Source: Typhlomys cinereus (lineage: Eukaryota > Chordata > Mammalia > Rodentia > Platacanthomyidae). From it: a stretch of DNA of 64,000 nt. The notes beneath the pieces are model-generated. The model was not told the origin of the DNA. It worked only from the letters and a program-made list of their open reading frames with translations, and ran no database searches. How positions within the stretch are numbered: the first letter of the stretch is position 1; each line of letters opens with the position of its first letter. Position numbers and translations under genes: made by a program. The stretch lies in assembly GCA_023101885.1 (NCBI GenBank), contig JALPQD010000044.1:2536514-2600513 (forward strand). Reading direction: 5' to 3'. Below, piece after piece: positions 1 to 11,070 of this stretch.

Positions 1-150
1 TCTAATTTTCTGTGTCTGGGATACTTCACTCACTATAATTTTTTCTAATTCCATCCATTTCCTGGAAAATTTCATTAATTCATCTTTTTTGATGGCTGAG
101 TAGTAGTCCATTGTATAATATACCACATTTTCATTATCCATTCATCAACT
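1..150 (-). mobile_element. Old L1 3' UTR fragment, antisense
   Basis: The sequence resembles the complement of the conserved mammalian L1 3' region (blocks like CTAATTCCATCCATTTCC, TTTTTTGATGGCTGAGTAG and TTCATTATCCATTCATC). It is cut by the left window edge. Confidence 0.7.
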
Positions 151-1932
151 CCAACAGTAAATATTTCTATTAAATGTATTTCTATTAAATGTATTGTATT
201 AAATTGCTGTTCATTTGGTGTACTTTGAGATAATAGAAATTAAATCCATGTTAGCAGTTAATAAAATAGTATACAGCATGAAAAATGATATTAAGCAATG
301 AAGATTCATATGGCAATAGTAGTAACCTTGGCCAGGGAGTGTGAACTTTTAAAGTATGAATACCATGTGACAGACACTATTTTTGTCCTTAGTACATGCA
401 AGCACATAGTTGAAATGCCATTTGGAATTTGGGCCCTTGATTTATACACCTGTAAAATGGATTGTCATTACCTATCAGTTTGAACTCTTCACATGACATG
501 CCTTTAGGGTAATAAACTATGAAGATATTTTGTTCATTACCAAATGCTTTGTAAGGCCAACACTGTGACTACATGTCCTATTTTACCATATAACAAGTTA
601 CCAAAAATTTTATGTGATGCTAAAAACATAATAAAGCTGTAATATTTGCCCCAAGTGGTAAAGGGGTTTTTATAATCAGATGGTGGGGTCATAATGTCAA
701 CCATTGGAACATGGAGACTCAAGCAATAAGTGCTGAAGCCCACCTGTCACTGCTGGCCCCACCCAGCTATGCAAGTCTTTCTTTCCTTTACTCATGTGTT
801 AGAGGCGGGCCAGGGAACCCTGACTATAACAGTCCCACCTCAGTTAGTAGAAAAGACAAAGAAAAACTTTCTGTTTTTCTTCCAATTTTAGAAATACACA
901 GTTCTGATATTTTAAAATTAGTCCAAAAATGATTACTAGATTTAATAATTGTGCTGATTTTTCTTTCAGAGATGGAGGAGACTACATTTTTTGAAAGCTA
1001 GTGGCCTTTTAGATCTACTTTTGTGTAGATTAAATAAGAAACAAATTTAATGTGTCATATGAACAATATTTTGAATATAATCCAGGAAAATAAAGAAGTA
1101 TATTTCTAATTTTTACCACTAGATGGTAAACACATTATTCAAAGGTAGGGAGGAACTATTTCTTAAGATTGTTAAGGGTCCTCGATGACTTTTATGACTG
1201 TTTTTGGTGAATTATATTGGACTCTATGGTTGAATTTATCCATAGGCATATATAATCCCTTCTTAATGGAAAATGTATAAAAACTATTTCTGTCTTATAA
1301 AATGGATACCAAGTCTTCTGCTCTTAAAAAGCACTTACTTTCTACTTATATGACAGGAGAGATACCAGGATTGTGAAGATGGCTTCCCAAACCTAGTCTT
1401 ATTTATTGCGTTCTGGATTGCTGACTCCTGTGATTTTCCCCAGTGTGGGAAACCTGACTGCCTAATTTGAGGCAAAGGGGAACTGCATTTGCTGTCTTCC
1501 CCTACTAAAAAAATGTACTCACTTTTAGTTCTTTATAACTGTACAGCTCTAAGAGTATATAGATATGGCCTGCAAACTTTAGTAGTATAAAAAGTCTAGC
1601 TTTGCTATGCAACCTACTCAATTTCTAGGGTAAAAAAGAACTCCACAATAGTTTGAGGAGAAAAAATGGAACTGATTTAAAGGAAGTAGATGAAGTTTAT
1701 GTGAGAGAGAATTTGGGAACTAGGATATAAATAGCAATAATTGCTTAAAGTCTAAAGGGACTATGTATTGATTGCTTGAAACAAATACAGACATATTTGT
1801 TAACCCTGGCTATACCTGTCTTGAAAAAGTAAAGAATAGGTATACTTGATTCTACATACACTTCACAACTTGCCTTCATTTGTAACCAAAATTAGTTTTT
1901 ACTTTAATTATTTAACTTTGTATATTCATTTA
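151..1932. other. AT-rich intergenic DNA, no gene recognised
   Basis: No conserved coding exon or RNA gene is recognised. Two acceptor-like sites (before about 807 and 970) are followed by short open stretches, but neither product matches a protein I know. The DNA is mostly unique. Confidence 0.5.
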
Positions 1933-1940
1933 GTGTGTGT

Positions 1941-2019
<79 letters not shown>
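1933..2019. repeat. (TG)n(GA)n microsatellite, SINE tail
   Basis: A TG-rich tract turns into about 20 GA units. It is the degenerate tail of the antisense SINE that follows. Confidence 0.95.
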
Positions 2020-2022
<3 letters not shown>

Positions 2023-2377
2023 TATGTGTCCCTGTGGGGGCCTGAGGGTGACTTTGGGAATCATTCTGGATGCTTCTACTTCTTTTTGCTTTGCTCTGGG
2101 ATTTCTGCTGCTGTTTCCACCTGGTGTTTTTAAATGGGACCTGGGATTGGAACTCAGGACCTTCTGTTTTTTTGTTTTTTTTTTGTTTTTTTATTCAATT
2201 GTACATGTGTATGTATGTGTGTGTATGTATGTGTGTGTGTGTCTATACGTGGGATCTAGGATCCGAACTCAGGACCTTCCGCCTGCAAGACAGAGGCTTA
2301 ACCCCTGAGCCACCTCTCCAGCCCCAGGACCTTCCGTTTTTGAGGCATAGTCTTAACCCCTAAGCCATCTCTCCAGC
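2020..2377 (-). mobile_element. Older CA-tail SINE (B2 superfamily), interrupted by a younger SINE
   Basis: Read on the minus strand it has the tRNA-like head (CTGGAGAGATGGCTTAGGGG), then a body with AGCAAAGCAAAAAG and GGGGACACA blocks that recur in more than ten copies in the window. It is split at 2172-2325 by the insertion described next. Confidence 0.8.
2172..2325 (-). mobile_element. Young CA-tail SINE nested in the older SINE
   Basis: This minus-strand copy has the head GGGGCTGGAGAGGTGGCTCA and lacks about 130 bp of the usual body, jumping from the CGTATAGA block straight to the CA tract. Duplicated target AGGACCTTC(T/C)GTTTTT lies at 2156-2171 and 2326-2341 (15 of 16 identical). Confidence 0.9.
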
Positions 2378-2450
2378 CTCAGTTTGTACTTTAAAATAGA
2401 TACTCTGAGACTGTGTGTATATCAGTGGTAGAGAGTGTTAGGTCCCTAAT

Positions 2451-2575
2451 TTCATAAGAAAAGAAAAGGAAGAGGGAGAGAAGAAGGGGAAAGAAGGGGA
2501 ACTGAGAAAGAGAGATAGGGAAAGGAAGGAGGGAGTGGGAGAAAAAGAAAAGAAATGGAAGGGAAAAAAAGAAGG
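2451..2575. repeat. Purine-rich low-complexity tract
   Basis: About 125 bp of almost only A and G. The open frames on its complement are composition artefacts. Confidence 0.9.
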
Positions 2576-3017
2576 GAAGGCTTCTTTAAAAACATATTTC
2601 CCAAAGTAAATAGCAGTAATTTTAAACAGACCTCCATTATCAAGAACCCTTAATAAGGCTTCATTCCTCAATAATTAATTTTTTTATTTCTTTTTAGATA
2701 CAATCGATAAACATTCAGTGTGTTACCCATAGTCCTATTTTATTTTCCCTTACCATCAAGTGGAAGATCTACTAAGTTAAACTGAAGAACACTTAAATTT
2801 AGCCTTCTAATTGAGACTAGAGTCAGCATATAATGTAAATCTTATACTATCACTATTGAAAGCTTTCTTTGAATTTCAGATATGGTCGTATCATTATTAA
2901 AAGTGTATTTTGTATTTCCATGTGATTTTTTAAAACATCTAAACAGAAATTATCTTTATTTGACTTTTGAAAACGAAATGGTTTTCAACATAGAATTAAA
3001 GCTATCAGGAGCAGAAT

Positions 3018-3112
3018 AGACCTCTTCCTTTTCTCTCATAGACCTTTTCTTCTTTCATGTCTTATATGTGTATGTATCATGTGATTTAAGTCTATAGTTT
3101 GCATATGCAAGA
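3018..3112 (-). repeat. Diverged direct repeat of 3677-3770 (L1 3' UTR-like)
   Basis: About 95 bp from GACCTCTTCC to AGTTTGCA recur at 3677-3770 with scattered differences. The second copy leads into the antisense L1, so both are probably L1 3' UTR pieces. Confidence 0.65.
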
Positions 3113-3577
3113 AAACATTTGTCTAGAGAATGGAACTTAGGATATGCAGTTAGCAAGCATCAGTTTTCCTATTGCCTTAATTATAGTAGAGAGGAGAAGG
3201 AAGAGCTGAGAAAACAAAAGACTAATCAGCATATGAGGGAATGATACTAAATTAATCAGCACTGACCATTATGCATTCCACTAGTGTTGCGTGTGTGGGA
3301 ACATATTAGGAGGGGGATGCTTGTCCAGGTCAAGTGTGCATAGGCAGATGAGACTCTTAAGAACTGAAGGAGCTAAATAAGTGGAGTGTAACACTAAGTG
3401 GAAATTGATTTAATTTTTATTTACGATTCTAAGATAACATTGTTAGATTTACTTTGCCAGTCAGCTTCACAAAACTTTCTTCCTTTAATCTTAAACCTTT
3501 TGCCTTTCCAGTTTTCAAAGTCATGGCTTTCTTTGTGTCCCTGTTCTCTATAATTTGCCTCTTGCACTACCCTTCTC

Positions 3578-3664
3578 CACCTCCCTCCCTCCCTCCCTCC
3601 CTTCCTTCCCTAGTTTCTTCTTCTGTTTTCATGTGTATTTCATTACCTTCTCTTGTTTCTCTTT
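3578..3664. repeat. (CCCT)n pyrimidine tract
   Basis: Tandem CCCT units followed by a C/T-rich tail. Confidence 0.9.
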
Positions 3665-3841
3665 TCTCTCAATTTAGACCTCTTCCTTCTCTCTCATAGA
3701 CCTTTTCTAATTTCATGCCTTATTTGTGTATGTATCTTGTGATTTAAGTCTGTAGTTTGCACACTTTTGGAGTGTGTCTTATTTTGTCTAGCATGATCTA
3801 CAGTTCCGTTCATTTTTGTTCAAGAGTTAAAATTTTAATTC

Positions 3842-4018
3842 TTTTTTAAAAATTTATGTATTGTGTTTCTGTGTGCATGCATGCATGGGGGGGAGGGGGA
3901 GAGGACAGCTTCCAGGAATTGGTTCTCTCTTTCCACCATGTATGTATTAGATATTGAATTCAACTTTTTAGGCTTGGCGGCAAGTGCCTTTATCTGCTGA
4001 GCCATCTCATTGGTCCCT
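3842..4018 (-). mobile_element. B3-like SINE, antisense
   Basis: The complement carries the B3 blocks GGTTCTCTCTTTCCACCATG, GGCTTGGCGGCAAGTGCC and TGCTGAGCCATCTCATTGG. It is inserted in the old L1. Confidence 0.8.
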
Positions 4019-5969
4019 CTTTCCTTATAACAGAAAAAAAATCCATTATGTATATATCTACCACGTTTTCTTTCTCCATCTGTTGGACTGCTAAGATGGC
4101 TCCATATCTTGGTTATTGCAAATAGTTCAAAAAAGTATATAAGTATCTCTGTGGTATGCAGACTTTCATATATGTATCCAGGCATGGTACTCTGGATCAT
4201 ATGGTATCTCTATTTTTACTTTTTTCTGAGGAATCCTTCACTTTGGTTCCTGTAGGGACTGGACCAGTTTACATTCTCATCAGCAATGAATAAGGGCTCC
4301 TCCTCCCCCACACCCTTGTCAGTGTTTGTTGTAAGTGGTTTTTCTTAATAAGATCAACACTGACTGAGGTGAGATTGATTCTCAAAACAGTTTTAATTTA
4401 CGCTTCCTTAATGGTTAAGGATATTAAGCACATTTTCAAATATTTATTGACCATTGGCATTTTGTCCTTTAAGAACTGTCTATTCAGCTCATTAGCCCAC
4501 TTATTAATTGGCTGATGTGTTTTCCAGTTTGTAATTTTTTTAGTTCTTTATATATTCTAAATATTTAACCCTGTGGGATTACAGCTGGCAAAGATTTTCT
4601 TGCATTTCTATAGTCGTCTCTTTCCTTTGATGGTGTAAAGAAGTAGTTAAATCTCATGTATTTCTATTTGTTAATTCTTGGAATTCTTTCCTGGTCTAAC
4701 AGTATCCTTCTAAGAAAGTCCTTGCCTATGACTATATCTTGAAGTATTTTGCCTGTTTTCCTCCAGCAGTTTCAGAGTTGCATGTTTTGTATTAAGGCCT
4801 TTCATCCTTTACAAATTGGATTTTAGTTAGAATGAGAGATACGGTTCTAGCTTTATTTTTTCATGGATGGATATCTAGTGTTCCTACTACTACTTGTTGA
4901 AAAAGCTTTTTCCAATGTATGTTTTTGATACCTTTGTTAAAGATTAGGTGACTGTTGGTACTGGGTTTACTTTGGGTCCTCTATTCTATTTCGGTCATTG
5001 TTTTTATGCCGCTATTGTGCTGTGGCTGTCACTGTAGCTCTGTGATATAACTTGAGATAAGTTTTCCAGTGGCTCCAATATTGCTGTTTTGCTTAAGATT
5101 GCTTTGGCTATTTAGTCTTTTGTACTGTCATATGGCTTTTAGGACTGTCTTTTTCTAGTTCTGTGAAGAATGTCATTTTGATAGGTATCTACAGAATAGG
5201 TCTGTAGATCACTCTTGGTAATATAGCCATTTCACAATAATTATGCCAGTCCTTGAGTCTAAGAGGTTTTTCTGTCTTTCTGTCTGGAGGTTTATTCCTA
5301 CTGTGAATGGAATTTGTTCCTCGATTTCTTTCTTGACAAGTTTGTCGCTGATGTACAGAAAAGCTACTAGTCTTTATTTATTGGTTTCATTTCCTACTTT
5401 GCTTAAAATGTTAAATGTAAGAGTGTTTGCTGGATCTTTGAAGTACAGAATCACGCTAAGTATGCAAATAGGGATAATTTGATTCTTTCCTAGTATATTA
5501 CTTTATCTCTTTATCTTGTCTCATTATTCTATCTAGCTAAAACTTTAAACCCTATGTCAAGCAAGAACAAAGTATAAGCACTTTGCCTTATTCCTGATTT
5601 TAAATAAATAAAGATGAAAATTCTTTTAAAGAATTTTAGCATATGTGCTCATCATTGAAATTATTTTTTAGGGTTTTTTTTCAAGGTAATGCTGCCTTCA
5701 TAGAAAGTTTAGCAGTGTTCCTCCATTTCAATTTTATGTATCAGTATAAAGAGCACTGATGTTTATTCTTCTTTAAAGATCTGATATAATTCAAAATGGA
5801 TTCCATCCAATCCTGGGCTTTTCTTTTTTGGGAGAATTTCTTTTTGCTGCTACAATCATATGTTATAAGGATATATTTGAGTTATGTCCTCTTGACTGAA
5901 ATTTTGTAGGTCATATATGTCAATGAATTTATTCTGTATTTTCCATTGTTTTGGAATATAGTTTATTAA

Positions 5970-6305
5970 ACTATGCCCTAATGATCCTTGATAGATCCGG
6001 AACCAGACTTCAAAACTAGAGACCCCACTGGAGCAATCTGAGATAAAACAAATCATCACTGGAGACCCCACCAAGAATGTTAATCTGATAGGGAGTCAAA
6101 CCCAAAATTCCTTCTCCCTGCACTCCAACCATAAGAAGCTTGCTCCCCTGGCACCAAGTCAGTAGCCATTTCCATGTGGACACTGCTTCCTTGCTGGAGT
6201 TTTGGAAGAGCTTCCTGAGTAAACCTCAGTCTATGCGGATGAAGCCTCCATTCCTGTTCGGTCTCCCATCCCCACACTTCTTCCTTTCGTATTCTCTTTT
6301 CTAAC
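5970..6305. mobile_element. Unidentified insertion of about 335 bp in the old L1, possibly a solo LTR
   Basis: The L1 ORF2 match stops near 5966 (ATAGTTTATTAA) and resumes near 6306 (TTTTGGATTTCATTGG). The intervening segment has different base composition. It could be bounded by TG...CA (TGCCCTAATG to TCTAACA) and near its right end has GAGTAAACCTCAG followed by GC-rich sequence, which is reminiscent of a retroviral R region. No clear target duplication is visible, so the LTR call is weak. Confidence 0.3.
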
Positions 6306-6427
6306 AATTTTGGATTTCATTGGAACCTATTGTAATATCCTCTTTGTCATTGCTAATTTTATTAATTTGAATTCTCTATATCATTAGATTGACTAGGATC
6401 TTTTCAACTTTATTTTATTTTTTTAAT

Positions 6428-6811
6428 ACATTTTTTATTATTTCCGCTCATACAAATTTAATAGGTAGACCAGTTTCCTCCCTCCCTCCTCCTCCCCCTG
6501 AACCCCTGCTCCCTCTCCCCTCCCTCCCCATCCCCCAGTGCCTCCCCCCCAATTCCCAAAGAGTCCTTTATTGTGTATGCCTGACTCTCCTCTGGGTCCT
6601 CCTCTCCAATGATGTACAAGGACCCGGTAGCATTTCCCTGAACCCTTTCTTGTGTTCCCCTTAAGCATAGGAACACTACTGTGGCTGTCAATCCCTTGCC
6701 TCCAAGGATCTTGGTGCCTTTAGCAGATGCTAGACTTTGTGAGGTCTTTGAAGTTCTGGATTGTGGTTTGTTGATTTTCCTTTGCAGTTTTGCTGCTTCT
6801 GCCATGCCCTT
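6428..6811 (-). mobile_element. Probable L1 3' end fused to U6 (3' half of chimera)
   Basis: Downstream of the U6 copy on the minus strand lies a 384 bp segment. Its last 120 bp are a G-rich polypurine tract followed by an A/T-rich end and a short A-rich tail. From GACCTCACAAAG onwards it matches the insertion at 10363-10772 at about 92% over the first 195 bp. The polypurine tract followed by an A-rich end is the hallmark of mammalian L1 3' UTRs, and U6-L1 fusions made by reverse-transcriptase template switching are known in primates and rodents. Assignment to L1 and not to some other polyadenylated RNA is inference. The chimera interrupts an older antisense L1 ORF2. Confidence 0.7.
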
Positions 6812-6861
6812 AAAAATATGGAACGCTTCTTGAATTTGCGTGTCATCCTTGCGCAGGGGCC

Positions 6862-6912
<51 letters not shown>

Positions 6913-6918
6913 GAGCAC
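6812..6918 (-). pseudogene. RNU6 pseudogene: U6 snRNA retropseudogene, full-length 107 nt, 5' half of a chimera
   Basis: The minus strand matches the canonical 107 nt U6 spliceosomal RNA over its whole length, from GTGCTCGCTTCGG to CCATATTTTT. The only differences I see are two adjacent bases in the 3' part (ATTCGTGAAG reads ATTCAAGAAG). Real U6 genes need a TATA box at about -25 and a PSE at about -55. Here the 5' flank is antisense L1 ORF2 sequence instead, so this is a retrocopy. It is fused without a gap to the element at 6428-6811. Confidence 0.95.
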
Positions 6919-7099
6919 TATTTTTTTAAAGAACCAACTCTTTGGTTTTACATGTTTTTCTTCTACTCTCTCTTCTAATCTCTGTGTCATTAATTTCTAT
7001 AGCTACCTATCATTTCATTTCACTAACTGCTTTGGGGTTTGACTTGTTCTTGTTTTTTAAGACAGAATTGCATCATTTTGTTAGTTATTTGAGATCTTA

Positions 7100-7350
7100 C
7101 TATATTTCGTGTGTGTAGTTGTGGCTATGTACAGTGTGTCTCTGTGTGTGTAGAAGAGGACACTGTGTGTGCCTGAGGAAGCATACCTCCTTCTTTGTTA
7201 TAGGGTTTCCCAGGCTTAGTGTTCCAGGACCAGATGTGCAAGCTACTGCCATTTCTGCCCCGATTTTTTATGTGGGATCTGGAATCTAAACTCAGGATCT
7301 TCTGCTTTAGAGGCAGAGGCTTTTAACCTATGAGCCATCTCTCCAGCCTC
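7100..7350 (-). mobile_element. Older CA-tail SINE, antisense
   Basis: Ends AGGCAGAGGC...GAGCCATCTCTCCAGCC on the + strand, preceded by the GGGTTTCCCAGGC and TGTGTGTGCCTGAGG blocks typical of this subfamily. Confidence 0.8.
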
Positions 7351-7744
7351 TTGCTACATTTTTAATGAAGGTAGTCATAGATATAACCTTTTTTCTTAAA
7401 ACTGCCTTATCTGTATCTTTAAGGTTTTTTAGTTCAGCTTCCATTTTCACTTGATTCTAGAACTTTAAAAGTTTTATTATTTTTTCCTAATTTCTTCAAT
7501 GATCCACCAGTTACTGAAGAGTGCACTGCTCAGACTCCAAGTGTCGATGTAATTCATGTAATTTCTCTAACTAGCAATTTCTAGTTTTATTTTAGTTTTA
7601 TTTATATGATTGATAAGATGCAAGAAAATTTCAGTTCTTTTGTACTTGTTAAGAATTCTTTGTGGCCTAGAGTGTGGTCTATTTTACAAACATTCTATAG
7701 AATACTGAGAAGAATTTATATTCTGTTTCTGTAGCTATTTATTG

Positions 7745-7905
7745 TCTATCTTGATTTAATTTATTTTAAGCACTTATTGTGTGTGGATACAATGTGGGGG
7801 TGACACACATGTGGAGATCAGAGAATAACTTGCAAGAGTTGGTTTTCTCTCTCCACCGTGCTTGTTGGAAAGCACCTTTACCTACTCAGCCATCTCTCTG
7901 GGCCT
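7745..7905 (-). mobile_element. B3-like SINE, antisense
   Basis: Blocks ACTTGCAAGAGTTGGTT, CTCTCCACCGTG and CACCTTTACC...CAGCCATCTCTCTGGGC fit B3. It lies at the right end of the old L1. Confidence 0.75.
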
Positions 7906-8540
7906 TTGACAAGTTGGAGAAATGGATGTGGACCAGAAAGATCAGGGGGATGAGCTAGAACTTGAACTGACCTTAAAGTAACTTAGAATGGAAGGGAAGA
8001 TGGACATCTGAAGCATTTTTTTTCACATTTTTCATTTTCCCTAAAAAGCCCTGTTATTGTATCTCTATTAATATAATGTGCAGTAAGCCAATTAATCACA
8101 TACCTACTGGATATCTAATCTGTACTGCGCACTGCTTTAGACATTGCTTACTCACAGGTGAACAACCAGACATTAGTAAGTCCTGCCCTCATTAAACACA
8201 GCCTGGGAGAGCAGATGATTGTGAACAGGTGGCATACATTTTTAAATGTCTCATCCTTCATGGAGCTTAATCCTTTTCTCGACACAGAAGAATTTGTTCC
8301 CTATCTTGAGCTTTGATTTTAAACTTAATACCTTTCATTTCCTGTATGGTTTTTACTTCAGATTTTTAAAAAATTATGCCATGAATTTCATCCTTTGGAG
8401 AGGGGTGTTGCACAATTCTATTAGCAAATACAGATTCGCACAACTACAGTTACAGTCAGGATTCAGAACTGTTCCATCATCAGTAAGCTCCATACTACCT
8501 TGTAATTAGAGCTCACCCTATACCTACACCTATTCCCCGA
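7906..8540. other. Intergenic DNA, nothing recognised
   Basis: Unique-looking, AT-rich sequence with no coding signal or named repeat that I can identify. Confidence 0.4.
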
Positions 8541-8961
8541 CTCTACAACTAGTCCCTGCCTAATTATCACTAGAGTAACCTGATTTTGACAATATCATTT
8601 GAGTGAATTCGTGAAGTTTGCAACATGTTGAGACTGACCATGATTTCTTTATGAACAAGTCAAATGAAATATATGTATATAAATTACTTGTTGAATGGTA
8701 TTTCATATATGGTTTTATTAATTTGCTTACTTATCTGCTGTGCTATTTGTAGTTTTTAAGCAATTTTAATGGGTTTGCTATCAGCACACCTATGGGTTTT
8801 ATGTGAACCTGTTTTTATTCACGTACCAGAAAGGAGATTGCTTGGTTAAATGGACTTTTAAAGAAACTGATGAAATATCTTCCCCATTGTCTGTGCCATG
8901 TTGCATTGTCCCCAACAGTGTATGTGATGTCCAGTTATTTTGCATCTGTACCAGCACTTTT

Positions 8962-9205
8962 TTTTTTATTTATTCAATTGTGTGTGTGTGTGTAAAACCA
9001 CATGCAAATTCAGGAACCACCATGGACCGCCTCCACATCCTCCTTGTTTAGTCTGCCCCAGGATTCACAGGCTCCGCCCTACCAGGACCAAAAGCGCTGG
9101 CCTCCCCCGCTTCCGTCCGGCATCTATACGTGGGATCTGGGATTTGAACTCAGGACCTTACGCCTGCAAGGCAGAGGCTTAACCCCTGAGCCACCTCTCC
9201 AGCCC
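8962..9205 (-). mobile_element. Young CA-tail SINE, near full length, antisense
   Basis: The full body is present on the minus strand. Perfect 15 bp target duplication TGTACCAGCACTTTT at 8947-8961 and 9206-9220. Unlike other copies the CA tract is short (about 8 units). Confidence 0.95.
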
Positions 9206-9726
9206 TGTACCAGCACTTTTGTGTGCCAATTTTTTGTTTTACTCACTTTAACAGGCCTGCCGGGGCTGGAGAGGAGGCTGGAAGAGGGGGCAGTAAGATT
9301 GTAAGAGCCCCTTCTTTTATCTTTGTGGGAAAGTCAGCTGGTTGTATAGACAATATATTTATAGAAGTCAATTTCTGAAATCTAGTCCAGTCCAAAGATC
9401 TGTATATATTTTGTCTTACTAATATTTTGTTCTCCCAATTACAATAGTTTTCTGCAAGTTTTACAAACAAGTAATGTTAATTCTTCCATTTTTTTTCTTT
9501 TTAGAATTATCTTAGGGATTCTAATTTCCTTCCCATTCTGTGTGCATTTTAGAACTGGCTTGCTTATATCTGCTGAGAGTTCTGCTATGATTTTTTTATT
9601 GCTGTGTGTTAAGCATAGTTATCATTTGGGAGAACTGCTATGTTTATTATTGACTCTTCTAATTCATAAACATGGTATCTCCTTCCATTTATAGATAGTT
9701 TTTAGGATCTCTCTTGTTTCTTTAAC

Positions 9727-9825
9727 CATCATTTTTTTCTGTGTAGCTCAGGTTAGCCTTAAATTTACAATCCTTAGCCTTCCAAGTATTGGGATTATAC
9801 GCATGTGCCACCACATCTGAATCTT
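9727..9825 (-). mobile_element. B1 SINE, antisense
   Basis: The + strand shows TGTGTAGCTCAGGTTAGCCTT and AAGTATTGGGATTATACGC, the complement of the 7SL-derived B1 core. Confidence 0.75.
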
Positions 9826-10362
9826 TCATATATATATATATGCGCATGTATATATATATGTTTGTATAAAGCATTTCCTGTTCATTCTTTATTATAGTTA
9901 TACCTAAATATTTTATTTCATGAGCCATTATAAACTATTATTTGTATCCTAGTCTGTTCGTACACATTTCTAGTAACATGATTGATTTGGCGTGTATTTA
10001 TTAGATATCCCAAGACTGTTGCTAATCTCATTCGTTAGCTTTAGGAGGTTCTCTCTCTCTCTCTCTCTCTATCCTCCTTCTTTTCTTCCTTTCCTCACTT
10101 TCTCCTTTCAGTTACCTGGATAGAAAAGCTTGTCATCTACAAATAAGATTTTTCATCTCTTTCTTTTCTATCTGTACATTTGTAATTTGTTTTGCTTTAT
10201 TGCACTGGCTTAGACTTCCACAAGGATATTTGTAGTTGTGGCTGTATAGGAATTGATTCATTTTATCTATGTTGTCAAAAAAATTGTGTGCATAGAATTT
10301 TTAATTACCTATGAGGTCTTTCCTGATTCCTCCTTCCCATTACTATTAGAAAAATGCGTCTT

Positions 10363-10772
10363 CAAGTTAGGGCCGAAGCAATCATAATTGGACTTTGCAT
10401 GCCCTGCTCAATGTCCAACACACTATTGACCTCACAAAGTCTAGCATCTGCTAAAGGCACCAAGATCCTTGGAGGCAAGGGATTGGAAGCCACAGTAGTG
10501 TTCCTATGCTTAAGGGGAAGACGGGAAAGGGTTCAGGGAACTGCAACTGGGTCCTTGTACCTCATCGGAGAGGAGAGCCCAGAGGAGAGTCAGGCATGCA
10601 CAAGAAAGGACTCTCTGGGAATTGGGGCAGGAGGCACTGGGGGTTGGGGAGGGAAGGGTGAGGGGAGGGGGAGCAGGGGGTTCGGGGGAAGAGGAGGGAG
10701 GGAGGGAACTGGTATACCTATTAAGTTTGTATGAGCTGAAATAATAATAAAAAATGTATTAAAAATAAAAAA
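10363..10772 (+). mobile_element. 5'-truncated retrotransposon insertion, probable L1 3' end
   Basis: This 410 bp insert is flanked by a 15 bp target-site duplication (10348-10362 agaaaaatgcgtctt and 10773-10787 agaaaaatgtgtctt, one mismatch). It ends in a polypurine tract, then an ATAATAATAA-type end and A-rich tail. From about 10428 it matches the 3' half of the U6 chimera at 6428-6811. The first 65 bp differ between the two, so the copies either come from different subfamilies or start at different template points. The host sequence on both sides is antisense L1. Confidence 0.75.
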
Positions 10773-10965
10773 AGAAAAATGTGTCTTTTTGTCATTGTTG
10801 CAGGTTTATTAATTATATTGGTATTTTCAAACTATGTTTTGTTTAATGTTTTAATTTAATGGATTTTCTCCATTGTTTTTCTTTTTCAATTTTGTTGGTT
10901 TTTGTGTTCATCTTTATTTTAAAATTGTTTGCTTTGAATTTGCTTTTCCTAGTTTTTTTTTACCA

Positions 10966-11025
10966 TGCCCCCGTGTGTATGTGTGCACGCATGTGCGTGT
11001 GTGTGCACGTGTGCATGTGTGTGTA

Positions 11026-11070
<45 letters not shown>

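Larger units (their letters stand above)
3735..7740 (-). mobile_element. Old L1, antisense: 3' UTR and much of ORF2, decayed
   Basis: From left to right the sequence follows the complement of an L1 from its 3' UTR (TTGGTTATTGCAAATAG, GGATCATATGGTATC, TTACATTCTCATCAGCA) into ORF2 (CTTGCCTATGACTATATC, TTGTGCTGTGGCTGT, ATTTATATTCTGTTTCTGTAG). Frames are full of stops. Later insertions are a B3 SINE (3842-4018), a 335 bp unknown (about 5970-6305), the U6 chimera (6428-6918) and a CA-tail SINE (about 7100-7350). Confidence 0.85.

Noticed and set aside
711..996. Two short exon-like pieces, about 807-929 and 970-996, each after a pyrimidine-rich AG
   Set aside because: A terminal exon of an upstream neighbour (EFCAB7 by human synteny) was considered, but neither encoded tail matches what I remember of that protein and no other coding support is visible.
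6812..6918. Functional U6 gene
   Set aside because: The 5' flank is L1 ORF2 sequence and lacks a PSE and a correctly placed TATA box, and the 3' side is fused to a retroelement.
3735..7740. Intact L1 capable of movement
   Set aside because: Many stops, frameshifts and at least four later insertions; ORF1 and the 5' UTR are absent.
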